Positions 35,191 through 44,593 of a stretch of DNA of 64,000 nucleotides are shown in pieces. Below the pieces are notes generated by a model. That model was not told where the DNA came from. It did no database searches and saw nothing but the letters and a program-made list of their open reading frames with translations. Source of the stretch: Candidatus Bathyarchaeota archaeon (GTDB lineage: Archaea; Thermoproteota; Bathyarchaeia; Bathyarchaeales; SOJC01); contig JAOUKM010000004.1 of NCBI GenBank assembly GCA_029882535.1, positions 1 through 64,000 on the forward strand, read 5' to 3'. Every line of letters begins with the position of its first letter. The stretch's first letter is position 1. The translations under genes and the position numbers were made by a program.

Positions 35191-38184
35191 CTAGTCTGCC
35201 CAGAACCTTCTTTTTAACGCTTTACGCTCAGCTTCAATCACCAATTCAAAGAAATGATCGGTAGGCGTTTTTTCTTTTTTGAGGACGCTCTGAATGTCAT
35301 CTGTTTTCACTCTTCGAGCAGAAAGAGCTATTGCCGCGGTTTTTCCATAGCTCGAAATCAGCTGCGCGTTTTTAACTGCTTGCTGATGCATTTTTCGTTC
35401 AGCTTTAGTCAATCGTTCTCCTTTCTTTTCCACTAGAGACATCACATAGTTTTCCTCTCTTCTGAGCAGCCCTAAGGCATTAGAGCCACACTGTGGACAA
35501 GCTGGGTTGTCGGGCAGGTCTTTGATGCGTATCATTTCAAGATAGTCCCAGCAGTTTGTGCAGACAAAACTTCGAACTTCGTTTAGCAGTCTCGCTTTTG
35601 CCGATTCGACAAGAATGAGCCGCATTCTTTCTGGCGGAATTAGGTCTGTTTTCATGCTGACACGTTCTATGCCGACTCTTGCAATTGGAGTCGCCGCTCC
35701 CTGAGTCTCAACTTTAACAATTGTCACTTCGTTCTTTCGAAGTTCGTCTATCACTCGAAGAAGCCTTTCCAAGTCTAAATCTTTAGTAAATGTTTCCTTA
35801 AGTGCTTCATCGTAGATTGCAGTGCCTTCGAAACTTTTCAACAGGCGCTTGAGACTAATACTGCTAAAGTCTGCCCACTTCTTCAAAGCCCCGAATCTTC
35901 TTGCCACATGAATCATTCGACGCTTGAAAATTCCTGTTTTCACTGTAGCTCTTGTTAAGGCGTCACGTATCACCGTGTCTGATGTCTGCTTGAGTTCGTT
36001 GAACAAGGCTATTATGCTGCTTGCATTTGTTGTTCCCATTGTTCGAACGAAAATGCGGTAGGGGTCGTGTTGAACGACAACTGTGTAGCCAGTTCGCTCT
36101 GACAAATAGTGACCCAGCAGCTGAGCTAATGCACGGTTAGTCAAAGAGCCGAAGTTTGCATGAATGATTACCAAGTCTTGCCAGTCCTCAACAGTCATAC
36201 GCTTACCTGTAGGGACAGGATAATCCTTTTTCACCTGTTCAAACGTTCCCTGCAACGCTCGTGACACTGTGTCTTCGTCTGCAGGATATCTCTTAGCTAG
36301 TTTTGTGACAATTTGGTCAATTGTTTTCCCTTTCTTCATTTGCTGTTCGACAAATCCTCTAATCTGTCCTACTTCCTGAGATACTTCAAAAGGCACTGGA
36401 ATTTGTTCTCCTATCCAACTTGGGATAGCTCCTGTGGGGTCGTCAACGGATTTTACGTATATTTTATCACCGTAGATGTGAAGAATCTTCCATGGGCTTC
36501 CTCGGATGATGAATTTGACGCCTAGTTTTCCGTATTCGGCTGTGAAGGCTTCGTCTAAGACTCCTATCGCGGTGTTTGATGCTTCGTCGATGACTAGGTA
36601 ATGTTTCTCTGCAGGTATCATGGACAGGTTGTCAAAGTAGTATTCGTATAACGCCTTGCTTCTACGGGGTTTGAGGGCGGTAAGGTCTTCGAAGGAGACC
36701 CAAGCGATTCGTGGAAAACGTGTATGCATGTATGTTAGAATCTTCTGCACGTCTTCCATCGTAAGGTCAGCGTAAGGGTAGGCTTTCTTGAAGAGTCCCA
36801 CAATGTCACCGAAAAAAAGGCGTCTTCTTTTCATTAACAATCCAGCGATTTGGTGGGCAAGAGCATCATAAGGCTTCTGTGGAATAACCACGGGTTCAAG
36901 CTCCTTACGATAAGCCATACGACCGATAGCCATAGCCTCCAAAGTGTCGTCAGAATCCATAGTGATTATTACTCCCTTAGCTATGCGTCCCACTCTGTGG
37001 CCGCTTCTGCCTACGCGTTGAATCAGCCGCGTAACTTGTCTAGGACTCATGTATTGGACGACGAGGTCTATTCTACCTATGTCAATGCCTAGTTCCAGCG
37101 AGCTTGTGCAGACAAGCCCTTTTAACTCGCCGTTCTTCAATCCCCTTTCCGCGGCTATTCTTGAAGGTTTAGCTAGCGAGCCGTGGTGAATTGAAACTGG
37201 GAAGTCTATGTCCCATATTTTGAAGCGGCTAGCTAGCACCTCAGAGATTGTACGAGTGTTTGTGAAAAGCAACACTGATCTGTGCTTCTCAATGTAGTCA
37301 CGTATGATTCGAAGCCTAACTGCAACCTCTGGATGAGTGTAGAGGGATGAAGCAAGCTTATAGTCTTGAGGAGTTGGCTTTGGAAAAACTATTTTTAACT
37401 GCATTTCTCGTGCAACAGGCACCTTCACTATCACTACTGGCCTTCCGTTGCCTACCAAAAACTGGGCTACTTTTTCTGGACTACCTATCGTGGCGGAGAG
37501 ACCTATCATCTGAAACTCGTTGTTAGCAATGGTTCGCAGCCTTTCCAAGGCGAGTGAGAGTTGGCTGCCACGTTTGCTGTCCGCCATTTCATGAACTTCG
37601 TCGACGACCACCCATCTTACGTGTCGTAAATGTTGACGCAGCACCCACCCGGTTAATATGGCTTGCAGCGTTTCAGGTGTCGTTATTAAAACGTCAGGAG
37701 GGCTCCGCGACTGTCTGGTTCTCTCTTTGGTGTCAGTATCTCCATGCCGCACCGCCAGTTTGATGTCTAAATTGTTACACCACCACTGTAAACGCCCTAA
37801 CAAGTCACGGTTCAAAGCACGCAAAGGTGTAACATACAAAACCTTAATTCCAAGTCGACGGTCGGGCATTTGAATGAGCATGTTTAAGATGGGAAAGATT
37901 GCTGACTCTGTCTTACCCGTTGCTGTAGGGGAGATGAGTAGAACGTTCTTGCCTTCAAGAATCTTAGGTATAGTCTTTTCTTGAGGTTCTGTTGGGGTTT
38001 GGAATCCTCTCTGCTCAACAAGCCTTCGAATGGGCTTTACAAACTGGGTGAAAACGTTTTCGGATTCGTCTTTCAAGAATGCTCTGGGACTCCAAACGCA
38101 GAAAAATAGGGAGAACGCTTCTCTAAAAGTCTTTCTAGTATCAAGAATCTTTTGTGTGGTTTGTTGGAGACAAAGGAAAGTCAT
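35191..38184 (-). CDS. lhr: Lhr-type superfamily 2 DNA/RNA helicase
   Basis: A large ATP-dependent 3'-5' helicase used in DNA repair. Motif I is SPTATGKTES (85-94), motif II VVVDEVHE, motif III SATIG, motif VI QRVGRSGHR. The Lhr winged-helix and DUF1998-less C-terminal regions follow, plus a four-cysteine zinc ribbon near the end (CTNCWD ... CPQCGS), as in aLhr2-type proteins. Family homology begins near residue 37, so TTG 38076 (after a hydrophobic, unlike-family stretch) is a likely alternative start; I keep the longer frame for lack of a clear ribosome site at either. Confidence 0.88.
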   Translation of the reverse strand: MTFLCLQQTTQKILDTRKTFREAFSLFFCVWSPRAFLKDESENVFTQFVKPIRRLVEQRGFQTPTEPQEKTIPKILEGKNVLLISPTATGKTESAIFPILNMLIQMPDRRLGIKVLYVTPLRALNRDLLGRLQWWCNNLDIKLAVRHGDTDTKERTRQSRSPPDVLITTPETLQAILTGWVLRQHLRHVRWVVVDEVHEMADSKRGSQLSLALERLRTIANNEFQMIGLSATIGSPEKVAQFLVGNGRPVVIVKVPVAREMQLKIVFPKPTPQDYKLASSLYTHPEVAVRLRIIRDYIEKHRSVLLFTNTRTISEVLASRFKIWDIDFPVSIHHGSLAKPSRIAAERGLKNGELKGLVCTSSLELGIDIGRIDLVVQYMSPRQVTRLIQRVGRSGHRVGRIAKGVIITMDSDDTLEAMAIGRMAYRKELEPVVIPQKPYDALAHQIAGLLMKRRRLFFGDIVGLFKKAYPYADLTMEDVQKILTYMHTRFPRIAWVSFEDLTALKPRRSKALYEYYFDNLSMIPAEKHYLVIDEASNTAIGVLDEAFTAEYGKLGVKFIIRGSPWKILHIYGDKIYVKSVDDPTGAIPSWIGEQIPVPFEVSQEVGQIRGFVEQQMKKGKTIDQIVTKLAKRYPADEDTVSRALQGTFEQVKKDYPVPTGKRMTVEDWQDLVIIHANFGSLTNRALAQLLGHYLSERTGYTVVVQHDPYRIFVRTMGTTNASSIIALFNELKQTSDTVIRDALTRATVKTGIFKRRMIHVARRFGALKKWADFSSISLKRLLKSFEGTAIYDEALKETFTKDLDLERLLRVIDELRKNEVTIVKVETQGAATPIARVGIERVSMKTDLIPPERMRLILVESAKARLLNEVRSFVCTNCWDYLEMIRIKDLPDNPACPQCGSNALGLLRREENYVMSLVEKKGERLTKAERKMHQQAVKNAQLISSYGKTAAIALSARRVKTDDIQSVLKKEKTPTDHFFELVIEAERKALKRRFWAD

Positions 38185-38238
38185 GTAGTTTTAGTAACGG
38201 TTAATTCTTTTCATGGAGGCGTACATAATTGAAGTTGT

Positions 38239-40962
38239 CTATCTCCATTTGAACACTTTTCGATTATAGAAAACCTCGGGTAGTATTAGGAAGCCTGACA
38301 TAGCAGTCACTACAACAAGGGCCCATTCAAGTGGATCATCCATCACCACAGTCCCAAATAGTCCAATGAATGGCACAAGAATTGTCAAGACTGCTGAACC
38401 TATGACGGCAATTAGCAAGAACTTATTTGAAAGGAACCCTACTTTGAAAGCGTTGTGTTTCTCAGATCGACAATTCCATACGACAAATAATTCTTGCAAT
38501 GTCGCCCGTGTAAACGCCATAGTTCTAGCCTGTGCCAACTTTAGCTCTGTCAAAGGTCCAGGAAGCATATAGTATTGCCAGTAGAATAAACCTCCAGTTA
38601 AGAGGAATTGCAGTGTAAAAGTGGCAATTATCGAGGCCAGTCTTCCATGTAACACTCCTTGTTTTGGATCTCGTGGGGGTCTTTGCATCACGTCTTTCTC
38701 TGGAGGATCCATCGTTAGTGCAAGGGCTGGCCCTCCATCGGTAACTAGGTTTAGCCATAGAATCATACCTGCAGTTAGAGGAAGCTCCAAGCCTAGCAAT
38801 GCAAAGGTTCCAATAAGCGCCAGTTCGTCGAAGTTGCATCTTAGTAAGAAAAAGGAGAATTTTCTTATGTTATCATAAATTGCACGCCCTCCTTCTACAG
38901 CGCTAACAATTGTGGCGAAGTTATCATCTGCAAGCACCATGTCTGCCGCTTCTTTGGTTACATCTGTGCCTGTTATGCCCATAGCAACGCCGATGTCTGC
39001 CTGTTTTAGCGCTGGGGCATCGTTGACACCGTCTCCAGTCATGGCGACGATTTCCCCTTTCTTCTTCAAGGCTTTTACTATTCGAAGCTTATGTTCAGGA
39101 GCAACTCTTGCGTAGACTCTTACGTCTTTAACAACCTTTTCAAAGTCTTCATCACTCATAGCATCTAGCTTAGTGCCTGTTAAAACCATATCATGAGGGT
39201 TGCCCTTGGTTATGCCTATTTCTTTGGCCACTGCCACAGCGGTGAGCTTGTGGTCACCAGTTATCATAACGGTCCTTATGCCTGCTTGTTGACACAATTT
39301 GTTAGCTTCTTTAGCTTCTTCCCTCGGGGGGTCAATCATTCCCACCAAGCCGACAAAAACTAGGTCGCTTTCTATACGCTTATTGGTCTCTTCCGCTTTA
39401 CTAAGTTCGCGAAAGTCTTCAAGCTCGACGTCAGTTAATTCTTTAAAAGCCACTCCAAGCACACGGAGCGCATCGCCCGCCATTTGCTCGTTTGTTTTTA
39501 AAATCTTCTGTTTTTCTCTTTTGGTTAGTTTTTTTGGTTCTCCGTTTTTGAAGATTTTTGTGCAGTGGTCTAGAATAACTTCAGGGGCGCCTTTCATGAA
39601 AGCCAACAATTTCTCTTCAGACATTTTGTGAACGGTTGTCATCCGTTTCCTTTCTGAAGTAAAGGGAATTTCATGCACACGCGGATATTTTTTCTCTAGC
39701 TTGTCTTTTGTCATTCCCGCTTTTGTCGCTGCGACGATTAACGCCCCTTCCGTTGTGTCACCAAGTATTTTTTCTCCGTCCTCCGCAGCTTTGGTGCAGA
39801 CTGCACTGGCGCCCAATAACAAATTCAGGTTTGCGTTTTCCTTTGCATCCATAGGTTTGTTTTTCAGCATAAATTGTCCCTTTGCCTCGTAGCCAACGCC
39901 GGTAACTTCAATGATTTTGTCGTTGGTGAAAATTTTACGGACGGTCATTTCACCTCTGGTTAGTGTTCCAGTTTTGTCGGAGCAAATGACTGTGGTGGCG
40001 CCTAAAGTTTCTGCAGATGCAAGTCGTCTAATTATTGCGTTGCGTTTTGCTAGTTCGCGGGCTCCTAAGGCTAGTGAAATTGTTACTACTGCGGGGAGTC
40101 CTTCTGGAACGGCTGACACTGCCAACGCAATTGCTGTTATGAAGTTCTCTACTAGTGTTCCAGGTCTCGCGGGGTCTAACATTTCTAGAACGAAAATTGC
40201 GACACATGCAAATACAATGATTATTCCTAACTTCTTTGCGAAGTTTTCCAATTTGAGCTTTAAAGGCGTTTCCTCTGCTTCAACAGATTGCACCATTTCA
40301 GCAATTTTTCCAAACTCAGTTTCCATACCTGTAGATGTTACTACAGCCTTCCCTCGGCCGTATGTTACATAAGTCGCCGTAAATATCATGTTTTTTCTAT
40401 CGGCTACAGGCGCATTTTCCTCAATGGTGCTAATTCTTTTCTCTACCTGTGTAGACTCGCCAGTTAAAACAGCTTCGTCGGTTCTCAGCTCTACAACTTC
40501 AACTAGTCTGCTGTCTGCGGGAACGCGGTCCCCAGACTCTAAAAGCAAAATGTCCCCAGGCACAACTTCTTTTGCGGGAACCATTACTTCTTTTCCATTT
40601 CTCATTAATCGGGCTTTTGGGGCAGTGAGTTTTCTCATGGCGTCCATTGCTTTTTCAGAGCGGTATTCTTGGACGAAGCCGACAACTGCGTTGAGAACTA
40701 CTATGGCGGCTATCGTTATGGCATCGGTGGCCTCTCCAACAGCAAGGGAGATAGCTGTTGCGATTAACAGCATAATCACGAAAATGTCTTTGAATTGGTT
40801 TAGAAAGATCTGGAATGCAGTGGTTCTTTTTGTCTCTTTGAGTTCGTTGAGTCCATACTTCTCTAAACGTTGCTTTACCTCTTCTTCTTTTAAACCAAGA
40901 GGGTCTGTTTGCAACTCCTCAAGTACTATCTCAATTGACTTAGAATGCCACGCTTTACTCAT
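38239..40962 (-). CDS. P2A-type calcium/cation-transporting ATPase
   Basis: A 907-residue P-type pump. TGES is at 167-170, PEGLP (ion-site helix M4) at 286-290, the phosphorylated Asp329 lies in DKTGTLT, and MTGDGVNDAP is the hinge motif. Ten membrane helices are arranged as usual, with an N-terminal cation-ATPase domain (LGLKEEEVKQRLEKYGLNEL). Resembles SERCA/PMR1-like bacterial pumps exporting Ca2+ or Mn2+. The coding strand has its own promoter region at 40963-41100. Confidence 0.9.
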   Translation of the reverse strand: MSKAWHSKSIEIVLEELQTDPLGLKEEEVKQRLEKYGLNELKETKRTTAFQIFLNQFKDIFVIMLLIATAISLAVGEATDAITIAAIVVLNAVVGFVQEYRSEKAMDAMRKLTAPKARLMRNGKEVMVPAKEVVPGDILLLESGDRVPADSRLVEVVELRTDEAVLTGESTQVEKRISTIEENAPVADRKNMIFTATYVTYGRGKAVVTSTGMETEFGKIAEMVQSVEAEETPLKLKLENFAKKLGIIIVFACVAIFVLEMLDPARPGTLVENFITAIALAVSAVPEGLPAVVTISLALGARELAKRNAIIRRLASAETLGATTVICSDKTGTLTRGEMTVRKIFTNDKIIEVTGVGYEAKGQFMLKNKPMDAKENANLNLLLGASAVCTKAAEDGEKILGDTTEGALIVAATKAGMTKDKLEKKYPRVHEIPFTSERKRMTTVHKMSEEKLLAFMKGAPEVILDHCTKIFKNGEPKKLTKREKQKILKTNEQMAGDALRVLGVAFKELTDVELEDFRELSKAEETNKRIESDLVFVGLVGMIDPPREEAKEANKLCQQAGIRTVMITGDHKLTAVAVAKEIGITKGNPHDMVLTGTKLDAMSDEDFEKVVKDVRVYARVAPEHKLRIVKALKKKGEIVAMTGDGVNDAPALKQADIGVAMGITGTDVTKEAADMVLADDNFATIVSAVEGGRAIYDNIRKFSFFLLRCNFDELALIGTFALLGLELPLTAGMILWLNLVTDGGPALALTMDPPEKDVMQRPPRDPKQGVLHGRLASIIATFTLQFLLTGGLFYWQYYMLPGPLTELKLAQARTMAFTRATLQELFVVWNCRSEKHNAFKVGFLSNKFLLIAVIGSAVLTILVPFIGLFGTVVMDDPLEWALVVVTAMSGFLILPEVFYNRKVFKWR

Positions 40963-41109
40963 CGTTATACGCGCCTGTAACAGATTGTAGCTTTAACAGG
41001 ATTTCTCCTTAAAGGATTTTTCTGTCACAATCCTCCCATCAAGAACCCTTTTCTGCGAGCAACATTACGTCTTGTGTTCGGAATTGATGGAAAATCTTTT
41101 ATGTATTAT

Positions 41110-41136
41110 CATAACAAACCATAATACATTGTTATG
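41110..41136. promoter_or_regulatory. Inverted repeat before zinc-ribbon gene
   Basis: CATAACA at 41110-41116 and TGTTATG at 41130-41136 form a perfect 7-base inverted repeat. It sits just after a probable TATA element (CTTTTATGTATTAT, ~41096-41109) and its right arm abuts the GGAGG ribosome site, so it could be an operator or a leader hairpin. Confidence 0.4.
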
Positions 41137-41147
41137 GAGGAAAAGTC

Positions 41148-41315
41148 ATGTCTAAATGTCCAAATTGCGGCGCTGACGGAAAGTTCAGAAAGAAATGGAA
41201 AATGGCTGGTCGACCAGACAAACAGGGCAAGAGAATGCAACTTGAAATCGGCTTATACGACTGTCCAAAATGCGATAAAGCATTTCGTGTTGTTCTAGGT
41301 AAGAAGAAAATTTAA
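41148..41315 (+). CDS. Tiny zinc-ribbon protein (55 residues)
   Basis: Starts at ATG 41148 behind GGAGG. The two knuckles are CPNCGADG at the start and CPKCDKAF near the end, separated by a very basic middle (KFRKKWKMAGRPDKQGKR). It ends with VVLGKKKI. The basic charge suits nucleic-acid binding; similar tiny zinc ribbons are common in archaea and largely uncharacterised. It is monocistronic. Confidence 0.8.
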   Translation: MSKCPNCGADGKFRKKWKMAGRPDKQGKRMQLEIGLYDCPKCDKAFRVVLGKKKI

Positions 41316-41479
41316 ACCGGCAATTCAAGCTGAAAATCACTTCAAAAGCCGAAATCTCCGCGATCTAGACTCTAAGCTCCTTTAATTTCCCCTTTTTATG
41401 TTTTCTTCGAATGTTAAATTTAAATATGCGACAAGCAACAAACACAGCAAAACCATCGTTAAAGCAAGAGGTCAATAGA

Positions 41480-42070
41480 ATGTCAAAACTTAAAGATGCA
41501 CTGAAAAATGAATACGTAAAATCTCTGATTCTTCTAGCGATTATTCTATGCAGCATTGTTGCTTTCTGGTTTGGTTTGAAAACATACTTGAGAACTGACT
41601 ATCCTTTGCTTGCAGTGGCTTCAGGAAGCATGATTCCCACTTTGAATGTCGGTGATTTGATAATTGTTCAAGGTGGACTAAATGTAGATGATATTGTTGC
41701 GGAATATGAGACAGGCGACGTTATAGTTTTTCACAAACCACGTAATTCAGACGAGCTTATTGTTCACAGAGCCGTAGAAAAACATGGGAGTGGTGATATT
41801 GCATTTTTAAAGACCAAAGGAGACAACAACCCTTCGGGCACCGACCCTTGGGAAGTCGATAACACTGACCTTGTCGGCAAAGTTGTATGGAGCATTCCGT
41901 ACCTTGGTCAAATTCCCTTACTCGTCCGTACACCGACAGGAATGTCAATCATTGTCATTTTAATAGTAATTCTAATTCTTCTTGAATTTGTAATTCCATC
42001 CTCTAAGGAAAAGAAAAAACCAGAACAATCCACAGAAGAAACTGACGTTTTGAACATTGGATCTCTATAA
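41480..42070 (+). CDS. Signal peptidase I, archaeal SEC11 type
   Basis: A 196-residue membrane protease removing Sec signal peptides. One N-terminal helix precedes catalytic Ser50 in ASGSM; His96 (IVHR) replaces the bacterial lysine and Asp115 (KGDNN) completes the ER-type triad. A second hydrophobic helix lies near the C-terminus, followed by a charged tail. ATG 41480 is chosen for AGAGGT 7 bases upstream; the frame extends to 41411. Confidence 0.9.
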   Translation: MSKLKDALKNEYVKSLILLAIILCSIVAFWFGLKTYLRTDYPLLAVASGSMIPTLNVGDLIIVQGGLNVDDIVAEYETGDVIVFHKPRNSDELIVHRAVEKHGSGDIAFLKTKGDNNPSGTDPWEVDNTDLVGKVVWSIPYLGQIPLLVRTPTGMSIIVILIVILILLEFVIPSSKEKKKPEQSTEETDVLNIGSL

Positions 42071-42131
42071 GGCTTCTTTCTCAACGCATGTGTGAGAATT
42101 CTTCAACTCACTGAAACTTGTCAGATTCTTC

Positions 42132-42986
42132 TCATAATTGTTCTATAACTGAAGAAACTGAAGCCTTGTGTAGTCTTTTACCTCTTTCCAAGGCGCTCGA
42201 ACACAAGTTGAATCCTCCAGCAGCTTCAAATGTTACTGAGGGAATGTCATAGTTTAAGGAATAATGCGTATCGAGAACGTTTTCATTTGGCATAAGCAGA
42301 CGACCATGAATCGAAGGTCATAATCCGTTTATATCTGCTGGGTTTCCACCTTCTCTTCTTACAGCTTTTATAGCTATTTTACAAATTCTAAGAGTCTTTC
42401 GAAATATTCTAGGTTTTATTTTAGGGTGAGTTGAGATTGCCGCACAGAAATCGTGGATTGGTTTTCTTAGAATTAAATACTCGTAGTTCAGAAAGAAATT
42501 GTGGAGGTCTATAATGATGTTGGGTTTAGTTTCTTTGATTGCTTTAGCAACGATTTTTGTTTCTGGAAATTTTTTCTTCTTATAATCTCGGTTCATGTCT
42601 CCTCTATATGGTTTGACTGAGCAGGCGATGTATGAAATAAGTATCGAAGTTCGACCATCCTCGCATACTTTCCTATAAAGCTCCGCTCCATCTGGATTCG
42701 CCATGGGGATTATTGAAACTCTAACCTTCTCCATTAAATCCTCTTCATCAAGTAATTCTCCAGCATATTCCATCATCGCTTCTGTTGACGTAGGCTCATT
42801 ACCGTGCTGTCTACATACTATCAAAACCCGCTTGTCGTCCTTTCCTATTGTTAACAAGTAAATCTCTCTTCCAAGTCCCGATTTGCCAATTGAAAATAAC
42901 TCAGCGCCCCGATCTCTTAAATGACCCAATTCATCAACGATTTGATGATAAGAACTAAGTCTCAAAGTCCTCCTCCTTCCAAACAT
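42132..42986 (-). pseudogene. M14 carboxypeptidase interrupted by in-frame TGA
   Basis: From ATG 42986 the protein has the M14 zinc site His61/Glu64 (RQHGNE) and His162 (IIIDLHNF), plus the substrate-binding GDMNRDY. Translation stops at TGA 42318-42320 after 222 residues. The same frame then continues for 61 codons to TGA 42132, including SVTFEAAGG, where the Glu (42225-42227) is the expected catalytic residue. One base change therefore separates an intact enzyme from this truncated one. Family members cleave peptides or cell-wall fragments. Nonsense mutation, recoding or assembly error are all possible. Confidence 0.75.
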
Positions 42987-43101
42987 TCACAGTTTTTGAG
43001 TGAACAACTATTTTCGTAGTTTCCTTATAAATCAGCTTAGTCCAATTGGAACGAAATAATAAGATGCGTGCGGGAGTGCCTTCAGTTTTTGTTTATAAGC
43101 C

Positions 43102-43117
43102 TTATATATATATATAG
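43102..43117 (+). promoter_or_regulatory. Long TATA element of tbp
   Basis: An uninterrupted TTATATATATATATAG run lies ~40 bases before the tbp start, at the spacing of an archaeal TATA box with a short leader. Being symmetric and between divergent genes, it may also serve the minus-strand carboxypeptidase. Confidence 0.65.
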
Positions 43118-43155
43118 AGACACATGCAAATGTATAACGCTTAAAGGTGTTATGA

Positions 43156-43716
43156 ATGCAAAAGGTTGATGCCAGTATCCGCATTGAAAACGTGGTTGCT
43201 TCCGCAACTTTAAAGCAACGTGTCGACTTGAACGCAGTCGTGAAAGGATACCCAGGTGTAGAGTATCGACCAGAACAGTTTCCAGGCTTGGTTTTTCGTC
43301 TTAAAAGACCAAAGACTGCTACTTTGATCTTTAACTCTGGAAAAATGGTTTGCACTGGCGCAAAGTCAGAGAAGGAGGCACGGAGAGCTGTTATGCGCGT
43401 GATTAAGGAGTTAAAAAAGAGCGGTATAATCATCATCAGTAAGCCTGAACTGAAAATTCAAAACATTGTGGCCTCTGCAAGCCTTGGAGGAATGATTGAC
43501 TTAGAGAAGGCAACTTACGACTTGGAAAAAACTATGTATGAGCCAGAGCAGTTTCCAGGTTTGATTTACCGCATGGCTGAGCCTAAAGTTGTTATATTGC
43601 TTTTTGCAAGCGGAAAACTTGTTTGCACGGGAGCTAAACGGGAACAAGATGTGTACGAAGCTGTTGGCAAGCTACATAAAGAGCTTGAAGAAAAAGAACT
43701 GATATTCTACGATTGA
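43156..43716 (+). CDS. tbp: TATA-box-binding protein
   Basis: A 186-residue general transcription factor that bends promoter DNA and recruits TFB. It is the usual two-repeat saddle: each half contains QFPGL(V/I)(F/Y)R, a (I/L)F-x-SGK strand and (M/L)VCTGAK, at residues ~35-70 and ~130-165. Length equals typical archaeal TBP. The ATG follows AAAGGTG. No neighbour is obviously linked functionally. Confidence 0.97.
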   Translation: MQKVDASIRIENVVASATLKQRVDLNAVVKGYPGVEYRPEQFPGLVFRLKRPKTATLIFNSGKMVCTGAKSEKEARRAVMRVIKELKKSGIIIISKPELKIQNIVASASLGGMIDLEKATYDLEKTMYEPEQFPGLIYRMAEPKVVILLFASGKLVCTGAKREQDVYEAVGKLHKELEEKELIFYD

Positions 43717-43817
43717 TAAACTAAATAGTATAACACCTTGAAAAGCAGTTACCAGAAAAAACTCAACTTGAAAGAGCGTCATTATGTTATGCATACGCTA
43801 TCCTTTAGTTCAAACAA

Positions 43818-43843
43818 CCACTAGCATCAATTGATGCCAGTGG
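43818..43843. promoter_or_regulatory. 26-base near-perfect palindrome downstream of tbp
   Basis: CCACT-A-GCATCAATTGATGC-C-AGTGG is symmetric apart from the single A/C pair. It lies between tbp and the zinc-ribbon gene, followed by an A9 run on the plus strand. It lacks a U-tract after the stem in either useful direction, so it resembles an operator or a cruciform more than a terminator. Confidence 0.5.
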
Positions 43844-43922
43844 TAAAGCAAAAAAAAAGAGGGGATGGAAGGAAAAGCCTTAGTTTCTGGAATGTATCAT
43901 AGTAGCGAGGAATGCATGGTCT

Positions 43923-44117
43923 ATGAGCGGAAAAGAAGTTAAGAAGTGTCCTAAATGTGATGAGAAATTGGTTGAGGGTACGGCTGAAATCTTTGGCAAC
44001 ACTTTTGGGTGTACACGTGCACCTGAAAATCTTGAAGCTCTGCAAGGAGAAAAAATCCAAACCTACTACTGCAAGAAATGTGGCTACCTTGAATTCTACA
44101 AAGAAAAGAAGAAATAG
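43923..44117 (+). CDS. Zinc-ribbon protein
   Basis: A 64-residue protein with CPKCDEKL at the start and CKKCGYLEF near the end, giving a four-cysteine zinc site with a ~40-residue spacer containing FGNTFGCTRAP. The pattern is that of small archaeal zinc ribbons resembling transcription-factor ribbons. Function unknown. Confidence 0.75.
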   Translation: MSGKEVKKCPKCDEKLVEGTAEIFGNTFGCTRAPENLEALQGEKIQTYYCKKCGYLEFYKEKKK

Positions 44118-44239
44118 GCTTCCCTCAAAACACACTTTTTAGGTTAAGAAGGATAGAGTAAATCACAAAGAAATTGGTTGTGATTTGTGTACGCCACTAT
44201 TTTTTTCCGAAACTCAAGCGCGCGCAGTATTCGCGCGAC

Positions 44240-44446
44240 TTAACTCTGCAACTTTTTGATGTGCTCCTCAACTGCCATGAGTTCCTTCTTTAGCTCTTCT
44301 GCGTACCCTTTCAACTTCTCAACCTTTTCTGCTTTGGTAAAGAATCGTCTATGATGACCATACCCGTGTCCATGTCCATGCTTCCACCCATGATGAGTTT
44401 GACCGCAGCAACAACATTCTCTATGCATCTTCTTACTCACCTCCAT
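44240..44446 (-). CDS. His/Cys-rich metal-binding small protein (DUF5320-like)
   Basis: A 68-residue protein with a metal-rich head (RECCCCGQTHHGWKHGHGHGY) and a charged coiled-coil tail (KVEKLKGYAEELKKELMAVEEHIKKL), the layout of DUF5320-type proteins. A start behind GGAGGTGAGT is excellent. Copper, nickel or zinc binding is inferred from the His/Gly/Cys run. A CGCGCG stem-loop (44219-44237) lies just past its stop. Confidence 0.7.
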   Translation of the reverse strand: MEVSKKMHRECCCCGQTHHGWKHGHGHGYGHHRRFFTKAEKVEKLKGYAEELKKELMAVEEHIKKLQS

Positions 44447-44593
44447 TTCAGTGCATTAGAAGGTATTCAGAGCGAAGTATTTATGCATACACAAGAACGC
44501 ACGCGCAAACTTCTTTCTTAAATCCTTAATAGAACTTGAAATCATGCTCTGTAAACAAAGGAAAGGCGCGCGCAGCTTTTTCGTATATTTCCT

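Noticed and set aside
43032-43436. A 134-codon minus-strand frame opposite tbp
   Set aside because: Antisense shadow of tbp and its promoter.
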